Of a stretch of DNA of 64,000 nt, positions 28,246 to 36,025 are shown in pieces (position 1 is the stretch's first letter; each line of letters begins with the position of its first letter). This DNA comes from JBBRYB01 sp038238115. Its GTDB lineage: Bacteria; Actinomycetota; Actinomycetes; Propionibacteriales; Nocardioidaceae. The DNA lies in assembly GCA_038238115.1 (NCBI GenBank), contig JBBRYB010000006.1, positions 89,016 through 153,015 on the forward strand, given 5' to 3'. The translations under genes were made by a program, and so were the position numbers. The notes under the pieces were generated by a model that made no database searches, had not been told where the DNA came from, and saw only the letters and a program-made list of their open reading frames with translations.

Positions 28246-28301
28246 ATGATCCGCCGTCTGCTCCGCGATGGCAACTGGATTGGGGCACGACCGCGGATCA
28301 T
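28246..28301. promoter_or_regulatory. 9-bp inverted repeat in the kinase/vWA divergent promoter
   Basis: ATGATCCGC (28246-28254) and GCGGATCAT (28293-28301) are perfect inverted copies with centres 47 bases apart, in the 141-base region between the divergent kinase and vWA genes. The spacing is about four and a half helical turns. They could bind one regulator on two sites, or be a chance pair. Confidence 0.4.
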
Positions 28302-28353
28302 TCAGGGAGTAGGCTGCCTGTCGCACGGGCCAAACGAGCCGCAGCGAGGTCTC

Positions 28354-29058
28354 ATGAGTGATCGCCTAGGGGGCGAGGTGGGCCGTAAGCCACTGCACTT
28401 CTTCTTCGTTCTCGACGTCTCGGGTTCGATGCAACGCGGCGGGCGCATTCAAGCCTTGAATAACGCAATCCGCGAGGTCGTTCCGCACCTTCGGGACGAG
28501 GCACTCGCCAACCCCCACGCGCAGCTGTACGTTCAAGTACTTGCCTTCGCCACTGAGGCTCGATGGGTGTTGGACCGCCCAACACCCATCGAAGAGTTCA
28601 GATGGCGCGGTGTCGATGCGATTCCGCAGGGTTTCACCGAGCTGGGACTTGCCCTGCGCGAGCTCGCGCGCTGCATGCGAGAGCTAGCGAAGGCCGGGCG
28701 CGGCTTTCCGCCGGCAATCATTCTCGTATCGGACGGCCAGCCAACCCACACGGCAGGTCCTCACTTCGCAACGGGGCTTCAAGAGCTCATGGCCGAGTCG
28801 TGGGGGCGAGCCGCGGTCCGGTTGGCGCTCGGGGTGGGCAGGGATGCGGACATGCAGTCTTTGCGGCGCTTCGTCGGGAGAGAGGATGTGCCGCTCGTCC
28901 GGGCCGACAATCCCCAGCAGTTGACGGAGTTCCTGGTCTGGGCGTCAAGAGCGGCCAGCAGGGGTTCGTCCATGCCTGTCGTCGGCGAGACCGGGATCAC
29001 GTTCACGACGCCCGAAGTCACGACCGGCGACCCCATCTGGGGCCGCATCCAGCCATGA
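28354..29058 (+). CDS. vWA-domain protein, TerY-like
   Basis: 234 residues, essentially a single von Willebrand A domain. The metal-ion-dependent adhesion site is intact: DVSGSM (Asp21, Ser23, Ser25), Thr95 in GFTELG and Asp127 in VSDGQPT. The ATG at 28354 has GAGG shortly upstream; the long open extension before it overlaps the kinase gene on the other strand and is spurious. It overlaps the PP2C gene by four bases (ATGA). In TerY-P systems this protein is thought to scaffold or be modified by the linked kinase and phosphatase. Confidence 0.88.
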   Translation: MSDRLGGEVGRKPLHFFFVLDVSGSMQRGGRIQALNNAIREVVPHLRDEALANPHAQLYVQVLAFATEARWVLDRPTPIEEFRWRGVDAIPQGFTELGLALRELARCMRELAKAGRGFPPAIILVSDGQPTHTAGPHFATGLQELMAESWGRAAVRLALGVGRDADMQSLRRFVGREDVPLVRADNPQQLTEFLVWASRAASRGSSMPVVGETGITFTTPEVTTGDPIWGRIQP

Positions 29059-29903
29059 CGTCCGCTGCGACTCACCGGTGGAAGGCGATCGCCGCGAGTT
29101 GCACAGGCGCCTCCCATGAAGCCGCGGGGACCGCGAACCAAGACGCGTACGCGACTCTTGCGGTGGGCAACGTCACCGCTGTGGCTGTTGCAGACGGCCA
29201 CGGCCACCGCTCTCACTTTCGGAGCCGTCACGGGGCGCGCTTGGCTGTCGACTTGGCGGTTGGTCTCATGGCTGAGGCTGCCCGCCTGGCCGACGGCCCC
29301 CAAGCCTTGCATGAACAGCTCCACGAGCGGGTCAAGCCCCAGCTGCTCCGCGACTGGCGGCGAGAAGTCCTCGACCACGCCGACTCGGTCCCGTTCTCCG
29401 ATGATGCGAATGAGAAGCTGGTGGGCTCCGGCGACGAAGCGGTGCTGCGCACCTACGGTACGACTCTGATCGCGCTGGTGGGCACTCCAATCGCCATGGG
29501 CTTCGCTCAGATCGGTGATGGCGATGCCGTTGCCGTGTTCGCCGACGGTGAGGTGATCCGGCCGCTACCGGAGGACCCCAAGCTTGATGGGATCCATACC
29601 ACGTCACTGTCTCAGGCCGACGCAGGCGATTCGCTGCGGATCAGCGTGCTGGATCTCAGCGGACGGCATCTCATGCTCGGGCTCGCCGTCACTGACGGAT
29701 TCGCCGCTCCACAGCTTGACGGCGTTGGCTGGTGGCGGCAGGTGGGCGATGAACTGGCGGTCCATCTCCAGGAGCGGGGATCTGGGTGGATCTGCGAGAA
29801 GCTGCCGGGCTGGCTGGCGGAACCGGCGCAGACCGGCGGCGACGACACCACGATGGGGCTCCTGCTGAACCACGCGGATAGCCTGCTGGAGGCCACGGCT
29901 TGA
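29055..29903 (+). CDS. PP2C-type serine/threonine phosphatase
   Basis: 282 residues from the ATG overlapping the vWA stop. PP2C metal-binding motifs are NQDAY, ADGHGHR (Asp47, Gly48), FAQIGDGDAVAV, AVTDGF and TGGDDTTMGLL. It should reverse phosphorylation made by the zinc-ribbon kinase, completing a kinase/phosphatase/vWA triad. The nearest known parallel outside tellurite clusters is E. coli yegI-yegK-yegL, which has the same three functions. A 137-base gap follows before the flavoprotein gene. Confidence 0.88.
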   Translation: MTSAATHRWKAIAASCTGASHEAAGTANQDAYATLAVGNVTAVAVADGHGHRSHFRSRHGARLAVDLAVGLMAEAARLADGPQALHEQLHERVKPQLLRDWRREVLDHADSVPFSDDANEKLVGSGDEAVLRTYGTTLIALVGTPIAMGFAQIGDGDAVAVFADGEVIRPLPEDPKLDGIHTTSLSQADAGDSLRISVLDLSGRHLMLGLAVTDGFAAPQLDGVGWWRQVGDELAVHLQERGSGWICEKLPGWLAEPAQTGGDDTTMGLLLNHADSLLEATA

Positions 29904-30040
29904 ACCCTTTGACGCGGGCGACGTTCCGTAACCAAGCCCGCCGCCCCACCCGGCAAAGACTGTTCGCCGCTCGATCGGGGGTCCCAGAAGACAGCGTCCG
30001 CGTGTAGTGTTCGGCTGAACGTCGAGCGTGGGAGGCGCCT

Positions 30041-31627
30041 ATGGGATCCGTGTCAGACGAGACAGTCGCTCCCATTCCCGGGCGGGCATACCTGCCTGCG
30101 AGCGGTGCCGGCGATCTCACCGAGGAGTTGCTCGGGTCGAACTCGTGGACCGACGCGATGGTACAGCAGGCAGGTATCCCGATCGTCGACAGCCCCTTCG
30201 TGACCATCGGGGGCGGCATGGGCAGTTTTGTGACCTGCGACTACCTCCGCATCGCGGGCGTACCCACATCGAACATCCGGGTGCTCTCGGCGCTGGACCG
30301 TCCATGGCAGACCTACGAATACCTGACCCGGGTCTCCCAGATCCCGCGTCGTGAACGGCTTCGCTCGGATTCGGCTTCCCGGCCGGACAATATCTGGGGG
30401 TTCCCGTCCTATGCGGTGTCCGAAGCGATCGCCACGCGTCGGCTCACTGCTCTGTGGCAGGTTTTCGTCGAACCGATCTTCGCCGACTACTGGACCCCCA
30501 AGGCCGGCCAGGTCTTCGAGAGCCTCGAGCGGGAGGCGCGCCGGATCCGCTACTTCGAGATGCTGACCAAGGGGCTCGTCCGAGTGGTGCGCCGAAGGGA
30601 AGGCGGGGGCTATTTCTCCATTGTGACGCCACCGGAGGGAGCGGCTGCCACCAAACGCGTGGCATACCGGTCGCAGTATGTCCACGTGGCCGTCGGCTAC
30701 CCGGGACTGCGCTTCCTGCCTGACCTGCAGGAGTACCGGACCCGCCACAACGACTATCACCGGGTCGTCAACGCGTACGAACCACACGAACAGGTCTACG
30801 ACAGGTTGCTGTCGCGTCCATGTGTGGTGGTTGTCCGCGGCGGCGGCATCGTGGCTTCGCGCGTGCTGCAGCGACTCATGGATGACCGCCTCAAGGGCGG
30901 CGCGCAGACGCAGATCTTCCACGTCTTCCGCACCTTTGTGACGGGTGCGAATGACGGCGCCGGAAGCGAGCGGCCTCGTGTCTTCATGCGTCGCAAGGGC
31001 GGGGATGGCTGGGCCTATCAAGGCTTCAACTATCCCAAGTCCGTTTGGGGCGGACAGCTCAAACAGCGGATGCGGCGCCTGGAGGGTGAAGACCGGGCCG
31101 CCTTGTACAAGGTGATCGGCGGCACCAACACGCCATACCGCCATCTTTGGCAGGAGCAGATGGCCCAAGGCCGTGGCGAGGGCTGGTACCAGACATTGAC
31201 CGGGAAGGTGCTCGAACTGGTGCCCCGCGACGACAAGGTGGTCACGAGGATCTCCACGCAGCAGGGCACCTTGGAGCTACCGGCCGACTTCGTGATCGAC
31301 TGTACCGGCCTCGAAGCCGACATCGCCGAGCACCGGTTACTCGGAGACCTGCTGGAGCACTCCGGCGCCGGTCGCAACCCGATCGGCCGCCTCGACGTTG
31401 AGCGGTCCTTCGAGTTGAGGGGGACTCGCAGCGGGAACGGCGCAATGTACGCCTCTGGGGCAAGCACACTCGGCGGCTACTTCCCCGGCGTCGACACCTT
31501 CCTCGGCCTACAGATCGCAGCGCAGGAGATCGCCGACGATCTGGCCAAGCGGGGGTTCTGCCGACGGATCGGTCCCGGGCGTTCGATCCTGCACTGGTTC
31601 AAATGGCTTCGCGGAACGACGATCTGA
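30041..31627 (+). CDS. FAD/NAD(P)-binding flavoprotein of unknown substrate
   Basis: 528 residues. Dinucleotide-binding signatures are VTIGGGMGSF (residues 55-63) and VVVRGGGIVASRVLQ (264-277). A late FAD-contact segment DFVIDCTGLEAD (416-427) is like group B monooxygenases and ferredoxin-reductase-like proteins. No standard family motif identifies a substrate, and the N-terminus precedes the first nucleotide site by about 50 residues. GGGAGG-like purines precede the ATG. It is the first gene of a tight run with a membrane protein, an FHA protein and a kinase, so it may be a redox sensor or effector of that pathway. Confidence 0.7.
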   Translation: MGSVSDETVAPIPGRAYLPASGAGDLTEELLGSNSWTDAMVQQAGIPIVDSPFVTIGGGMGSFVTCDYLRIAGVPTSNIRVLSALDRPWQTYEYLTRVSQIPRRERLRSDSASRPDNIWGFPSYAVSEAIATRRLTALWQVFVEPIFADYWTPKAGQVFESLEREARRIRYFEMLTKGLVRVVRRREGGGYFSIVTPPEGAAATKRVAYRSQYVHVAVGYPGLRFLPDLQEYRTRHNDYHRVVNAYEPHEQVYDRLLSRPCVVVVRGGGIVASRVLQRLMDDRLKGGAQTQIFHVFRTFVTGANDGAGSERPRVFMRRKGGDGWAYQGFNYPKSVWGGQLKQRMRRLEGEDRAALYKVIGGTNTPYRHLWQEQMAQGRGEGWYQTLTGKVLELVPRDDKVVTRISTQQGTLELPADFVIDCTGLEADIAEHRLLGDLLEHSGAGRNPIGRLDVERSFELRGTRSGNGAMYASGASTLGGYFPGVDTFLGLQIAAQEIADDLAKRGFCRRIGPGRSILHWFKWLRGTTI

Positions 31628-31636
31628 GGGGCTAGC

Positions 31637-32065
31637 GTGCTGCCAACACTGTTCGGACGGATTCAGACCCGCATCTTCTCGCTCGGTGTCATTGGGGGCT
31701 TGGCGACCCTCATCATCACCCCCGTGCTTCCCGACGACCCGACGTACCGGGTCACGTTTCTCGTACTGCTGAGCGTCGTGGTCGTCGGGATCGTTTGGGA
31801 GTTCATCTACCACGCCCTGCAGCAGTTCCGATGGGAGAAGGACTGGCCAACGCTCTTCGGCCTCCTCACCGCGATCAACGAAGGCGCCCTGATCTGGCTG
31901 CTGTTGGACCGAGGACTTATCCCGGGGATCGAGGAACCGCCCACGTTCGCGACATTTGTTGTCGACTTCCTCGTGGTCTGGGTGACGACCTGGATCTGGG
32001 TGAACGGGCCGATGCGCGTGCCCTTCATCAGGTGGCGTTTCCGCGGTGGGAGGCTGGTCTTATGA
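31637..32065 (+). CDS. Four-helix membrane protein of the signalling cluster
   Basis: 142 residues with a GTG start nine bases after the flavoprotein stop. Four hydrophobic segments are visible, near residues 13-31, 40-62, 72-95 and 105-122. A charged WEKDW lies between the second and third, and an arginine-rich C-terminus faces the cytosol by the positive-inside rule. It overlaps the FHA gene by four bases (ATGA). I do not recognise a family. A membrane anchor for the flavoprotein or the FHA protein is a guess from gene order. Confidence 0.75.
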   Translation: MLPTLFGRIQTRIFSLGVIGGLATLIITPVLPDDPTYRVTFLVLLSVVVVGIVWEFIYHALQQFRWEKDWPTLFGLLTAINEGALIWLLLDRGLIPGIEEPPTFATFVVDFLVVWVTTWIWVNGPMRVPFIRWRFRGGRLVL

Positions 32066-33315
32066 TGGTTCCCGACGACGCTGAGGTTGCCGGTCTGTCG
32101 CCTGGGAGCCGTCTATCCGACGCCGCCTGCATACCGCACCCGGGCGAAGGGCTCGTGGGGCGATGGGGTGACGTCCTGCTCGTGATCGGGGACGCGGACG
32201 ACGCGGTCGTCCCGCTGCTGCTGCGACACTGCGAGGCGGTGGCGGAAGCCGGTGGTGACGGTCGGATGCTGAGCAGACGTCTCGCCGGCTTCCTCACCAC
32301 ATATGAACAGGAGCTGCCAGCCTTCGTCGCCGCTGCTCCAGTAGCGACTGGCTTGGCGGTGTTCGTCCAGGGTGCAGCTCAGGTGGTCGTCGGAGAGGAG
32401 TTCACCGTTTCCGGCGCCGCATCGCTTGCCTGGGTCGATCGGCTGATCCCTTGGCCGGTGGCCACGCTCACCATGAGCGCAGGAGTTGCGACTGAACCAG
32501 GCGGGGGGCCGTACAACCTGCAGCGCGGCGTCGTGCCCGGCGCCGGTCTGACATTGCAGGGTCAATCCCACGACGCTGCCCCAGTCGATGCGGGGCAGGG
32601 CGGCGCCGAGGAACCAGCGGACGAGGCCAGACACGACGGGACGCCCGAGGAGGTAGGAGGGCTGGACCGTCCGGAGCCCGCATTCACCCCGTCTCCGGAC
32701 CGGTGGCCGGGGCAAGGTGATGAGCCGCCGGCCTTCGAGTCGGTTGTGATGGACCTGAACGCGCCGGAAGTGGACGAGGAGAGCCCACGCAAACCGCTGC
32801 CCGTCGCGTCGAAGGTTTCACGTCAAGCGCCGGAATCCAAGGGTCCGGTTGTCCACGGGGTGTATTGCAAGAACAACCACTTCAACGACCCAGGCGTCCT
32901 GTTCTGCGCCGTCTGCGGCATCAACATGGTTCAGCAGACGCCTGTTCTGACGGAGGGTCCCCGCCCGCCCCTCGGGGTGCTGCTGCTCGATGACGGGTCC
33001 GCGTTCCAGCTCGACTCCGACTACGTGCTGGGTCGTGAGCCGATGCACGACGACGACGTACGGGCTGGACGACTGCGCGGAATCATGCTCAGCGACCCGG
33101 ACAAGTCGGTATCGCGTGCGCACGCACGCATCGAGCTCCGACAATGGGACGTCGTGCTGATCGACAACAGCTCGGCGAACGGCACGTACGTCGCCGCAGA
33201 GGACGACCCTCACTGGACGCCCCTGCCACCCGGAACACCGCACAGTCTGCGCTCGGGGAACCGCATTCGGCTGGGAAGCCGGACACTCGTGTTCAACTCC
33301 TATCGCGGGGAGTGA
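32062..33315 (+). CDS. Zinc-ribbon and FHA-domain phosphopeptide-binding protein
   Basis: 417 residues. Residues 1-150 form an alpha/beta region of unknown type, possibly a degenerate PP2C-like fold. Residues 150-260 are a disordered acidic linker. A short zinc ribbon follows (Cys269, His273, Cys282, Cys285), then an FHA domain from about 307 to the end, with YVLGREP, the SRAHARI core and DNSSANGTYV. FHA domains read phosphothreonine, so this is the natural partner of one of the two kinases in the cluster. The start ATG overlaps the upstream stop by four bases. Confidence 0.88.
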   Translation: MMVPDDAEVAGLSPGSRLSDAACIPHPGEGLVGRWGDVLLVIGDADDAVVPLLLRHCEAVAEAGGDGRMLSRRLAGFLTTYEQELPAFVAAAPVATGLAVFVQGAAQVVVGEEFTVSGAASLAWVDRLIPWPVATLTMSAGVATEPGGGPYNLQRGVVPGAGLTLQGQSHDAAPVDAGQGGAEEPADEARHDGTPEEVGGLDRPEPAFTPSPDRWPGQGDEPPAFESVVMDLNAPEVDEESPRKPLPVASKVSRQAPESKGPVVHGVYCKNNHFNDPGVLFCAVCGINMVQQTPVLTEGPRPPLGVLLLDDGSAFQLDSDYVLGREPMHDDDVRAGRLRGIMLSDPDKSVSRAHARIELRQWDVVLIDNSSANGTYVAAEDDPHWTPLPPGTPHSLRSGNRIRLGSRTLVFNSYRGE

Positions 33316-33343
33316 AACTACCAGTCGCACAGGAGGGCCAGAG

Positions 33344-34135
33344 ATGGAGAGCATCGCCGACTACGAGTTCGTCCGCTTGCTTGGAGAGGCGAACTACGGT
33401 GACTTCTACCTCGCGAAGACGCCACCGCGGCTTCCCGTCGACGATGAGTTCGTGGTCGTCAAGGTGGCCACTGGCCTGGCGTCGGACGACGCCTTCCGTC
33501 GTGCCACCCGCGAGTTGCGTCACTTCGCGCTCGTCAGCTCACCGAAACTGGTCACGATCTTCGATGCTGGACGCCAAGGCAGCACGTTTTACTACGCGAT
33601 GGAGTACCTACCGCTCGGCTCGCTCGGGAAGCCGGCACGTCCGCTGACCCGGGAGGAAACGCGAGGGGCTGTCGCCGACGCCGCGGACGCCGCGCACGCT
33701 TTGCACGAGCATGGAATTGCGCATCGCGATATCAAGCCGGGCAACATACTGCTGCATGCTGACGGCGCGAAGCTGTCCGATCTCGGACTCTCGCAGCTCT
33801 TGTCGCCAGGTCTGGTCATGACCGGGCTGGGAAGTATCGGAGTCGAGTTCACTGACCCAGCAATCCTCGTCGGAGGAGAGGCCTCACGGGCCACCGATAT
33901 CTGGGCGCTCGGCGCGGTCCTCCACCGGGCTCTCACCGGCTTCAGCCTCTACGGCGAGCTGCCGAGTCGTGAGCCCCTGCTCCTTGTGCGCGCAATCCTC
34001 GCCTCGTCGCCTGAGCCACATTCGTCGCTGAGTGCGGAGGAGGCAGACGTCGTTCGCGCCTGCATCGCCGGCGACCCGATGGACCGCCCCAGCACCGCCG
34101 AGGAGGTGGCGAAGCGCATCCGCGCGCTCATCTAG
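33344..34135 (+). CDS. Ser/Thr protein kinase, stand-alone catalytic domain
   Basis: 263 residues with only a kinase domain. The ATP lysine is Lys40 (FVVVKVA), the catalytic loop is HRDIKPGN (Asp129, Asn134), and DLG (146-148) replaces DFG. The glycine-rich loop is reduced (LLGEANYGDFYLA). No transmembrane or PASTA segment follows, unlike PknB. It starts 28 bases after the FHA gene and is probably translated from the same transcript. The FHA protein is the likely reader or substrate. It converges on the membrane-protein gene at 34153, leaving 17 bases. Confidence 0.9.
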   Translation: MESIADYEFVRLLGEANYGDFYLAKTPPRLPVDDEFVVVKVATGLASDDAFRRATRELRHFALVSSPKLVTIFDAGRQGSTFYYAMEYLPLGSLGKPARPLTREETRGAVADAADAAHALHEHGIAHRDIKPGNILLHADGAKLSDLGLSQLLSPGLVMTGLGSIGVEFTDPAILVGGEASRATDIWALGAVLHRALTGFSLYGELPSREPLLLVRAILASSPEPHSSLSAEEADVVRACIAGDPMDRPSTAEEVAKRIRALI

Positions 34136-34152
34136 GAAGTCCCCTGCGGCTC

Positions 34153-35823
34153 TTACGGCCCCGTAACCTTGGGGTGGTCGTAGAAGCTCTCGAAATATTG
34201 CAGGAGTTGGCCGTCGGCGGCGCGCCGTCCACCGAGGTCCTGTGTCCGCGCTGACAGAAGCCCCCAAGCGCCCGTATCATTTTCGCTGGTCCAGAACAGA
34301 CGCGTGTTACCGCGAAGTTGCGAGATGTACAGGGGGCCTCGTGTGTTCTCATCTTTCCAGCGCAGCGAACGATCGGCTCCCCTGCCATACCTAATATAGG
34401 CTGTATTGTCTTTCTCTAGGTAACCAAAGTTCTGAGTAATATTGACGTCGCGACATATTGTCTGCTCCCTTTCCCCCTCGAACGTGGTGAATGCGGGGCG
34501 ACAATTAGAGGTGCTCTTTTGTGAATCAGTCAGAAATCTATCTGCGAATCCTTGCAGGTTACTGTCTGTGAACGGAGCTGGCAGCCTAAACTTGGAATCG
34601 CCGATGTCCGCAAGGAGTTGACTCGCCACGTCTTGCGTGAGCGGGTGGGAGGCAGAATCTTCTGCGATGAAGATGGCCGCCCCAGGATGTGTTCGGTCGA
34701 CATCGTAGAGGGTCAGGTTCACCTCGTCTTTGCCGTCGTTCTTGACTCTCCCGCTACCGGTATACTCCATATAGTAGAAGTGCCAATTTTCCTGGTCCGT
34801 CTGTTGGTCCGTGACTATTGTACCCTTGGGCGGCCTGATAACTATGCGTGGAGGCTCTTGGTTCGTTTGGATCTGCGGATCGTTAGCGGTTAGCCGCAGA
34901 TCAAAGGGGCCATTGAGAGTGTCCGACAATTTGCAATTGTATTCTGCGTATTTCCCACCGGGAATGCTCGCATCGCCACAGACAGCCAGGGCGCTTGAGA
35001 GTTTATCGCCGAAATGGCCAAATACATCAGGGTCCGCAACCGAAGCCACCGGTACTTCGTTCCCGGCGGACGTCCGCGTCCCCACGAAATAGCCAACGCC
35101 GGCTAGCAAGACTGCGATGACGGCGGCGGCCGCTACCAGCGGCCAGAACTGACGTTTATTTGAACTGTCGTTGTCACCGATGGGTTGCCCCCCGGCCCTG
35201 CGGCCGTCCGTTGGGCCCGAGTCGTGGGGCTCGCCCCGGTCGGGCGGTGGGTCGACGACGCCAGCCCCGTTGCCTTGCTTGGTCAGGTTGCTTTCGTCGG
35301 AGGGCGTGCCCCTCGTCTCGTCAGCTGTATTGGTGACCTCGGCGCCTTGATCTAGTACGGGGACAGATGTGGCGCCGGTCGCTGTTGCGGATGGCGGGAA
35401 CTGTGTGGACGGTGGCACCCAGGTCCCGGGGACCAGGGCACCAGGCAGTAGGTCGGCAGCGTAGCCGAGGACTGCGCAGGCCCAATACGCACTTTCGGCG
35501 TCACCGCCGCGGCGCTGCGCCAGGGCTTCCGCCACGTCGGCTGTCGCCGCTGCGGGCTCGGCCCCTTGATCGAGCAGCGTCTTGAGGCGCTCGAGGGAAC
35601 CGAATCGCACGGCATCGACCAAGAGGTTGACGTCGCCCGGAGGCGCGCTTCCTTCGTCGAGGAAGTCGTCCAGCGTCGCGCGCAGGCCGTCTGCATCCTC
35701 CAGGACGCGCGTGCCATAGCGTTTGACGAGTGTCCGCAACTCGGACGGCAGTTCAGTCACTTCCATCACCTCGAAGATCGCACGTGCGTCACGCTGGGTT
35801 CCGGTCGTCGGCCCTACCGTCAC
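34153..35823 (-). CDS. Single-pass membrane protein with N-terminal helical adaptor domain
   Basis: 556 residues from GTG 35823; an ATG at 35766 is an alternative. Residues about 22-125 form a helical domain (LRTLVKRYGTRVLED, LRATLDDFLDEG, LLVDAVRFGSLERLKTLL) resembling adaptor-like domains in bacterial signalling proteins. A Pro/Thr/Asp-rich linker precedes one transmembrane helix (227-247), then an exported region of about 300 residues with several cysteines. The exported part is noticeably AT-richer than neighbouring genes, suggesting foreign origin. It may be the extracytoplasmic sensor or output of the kinase cluster. No enzymatic motif was recognised. Confidence 0.75.
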   Translation of the reverse strand: MTVGPTTGTQRDARAIFEVMEVTELPSELRTLVKRYGTRVLEDADGLRATLDDFLDEGSAPPGDVNLLVDAVRFGSLERLKTLLDQGAEPAAATADVAEALAQRRGGDAESAYWACAVLGYAADLLPGALVPGTWVPPSTQFPPSATATGATSVPVLDQGAEVTNTADETRGTPSDESNLTKQGNGAGVVDPPPDRGEPHDSGPTDGRRAGGQPIGDNDSSNKRQFWPLVAAAAVIAVLLAGVGYFVGTRTSAGNEVPVASVADPDVFGHFGDKLSSALAVCGDASIPGGKYAEYNCKLSDTLNGPFDLRLTANDPQIQTNQEPPRIVIRPPKGTIVTDQQTDQENWHFYYMEYTGSGRVKNDGKDEVNLTLYDVDRTHPGAAIFIAEDSASHPLTQDVASQLLADIGDSKFRLPAPFTDSNLQGFADRFLTDSQKSTSNCRPAFTTFEGEREQTICRDVNITQNFGYLEKDNTAYIRYGRGADRSLRWKDENTRGPLYISQLRGNTRLFWTSENDTGAWGLLSARTQDLGGRRAADGQLLQYFESFYDHPKVTGP

Positions 35824-35935
35824 TGATTATGCACCGCCTTGCAATCGTTCGGGGCCAAGTAGCGTCTCCAGTTCCGCGGAGTCGGCTGGGGCGTTCGCGG
35901 CGGCTCTCTCACCGGATTTCCGCCTGGCACGCGTT

Positions 35936-35959
35936 AGCCCGCGAATCGGCCGCCCGAGG
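35936..35959. repeat. Right copy of the island-flanking direct repeat
   Basis: Same orientation as the copy at 24683-24706, with the identical 12-base core GCGAATCGGCCG at 35941-35952. It lies about 75 bases upstream of the glgC start. Confidence 0.65.
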
Positions 35960-36025
35960 GGCTAGACGATGGGCAGCCGGTGTTCGTCGAGTGTGGTGGT
36001 GACGCGGGGACAGTAAGGTCTCAGC

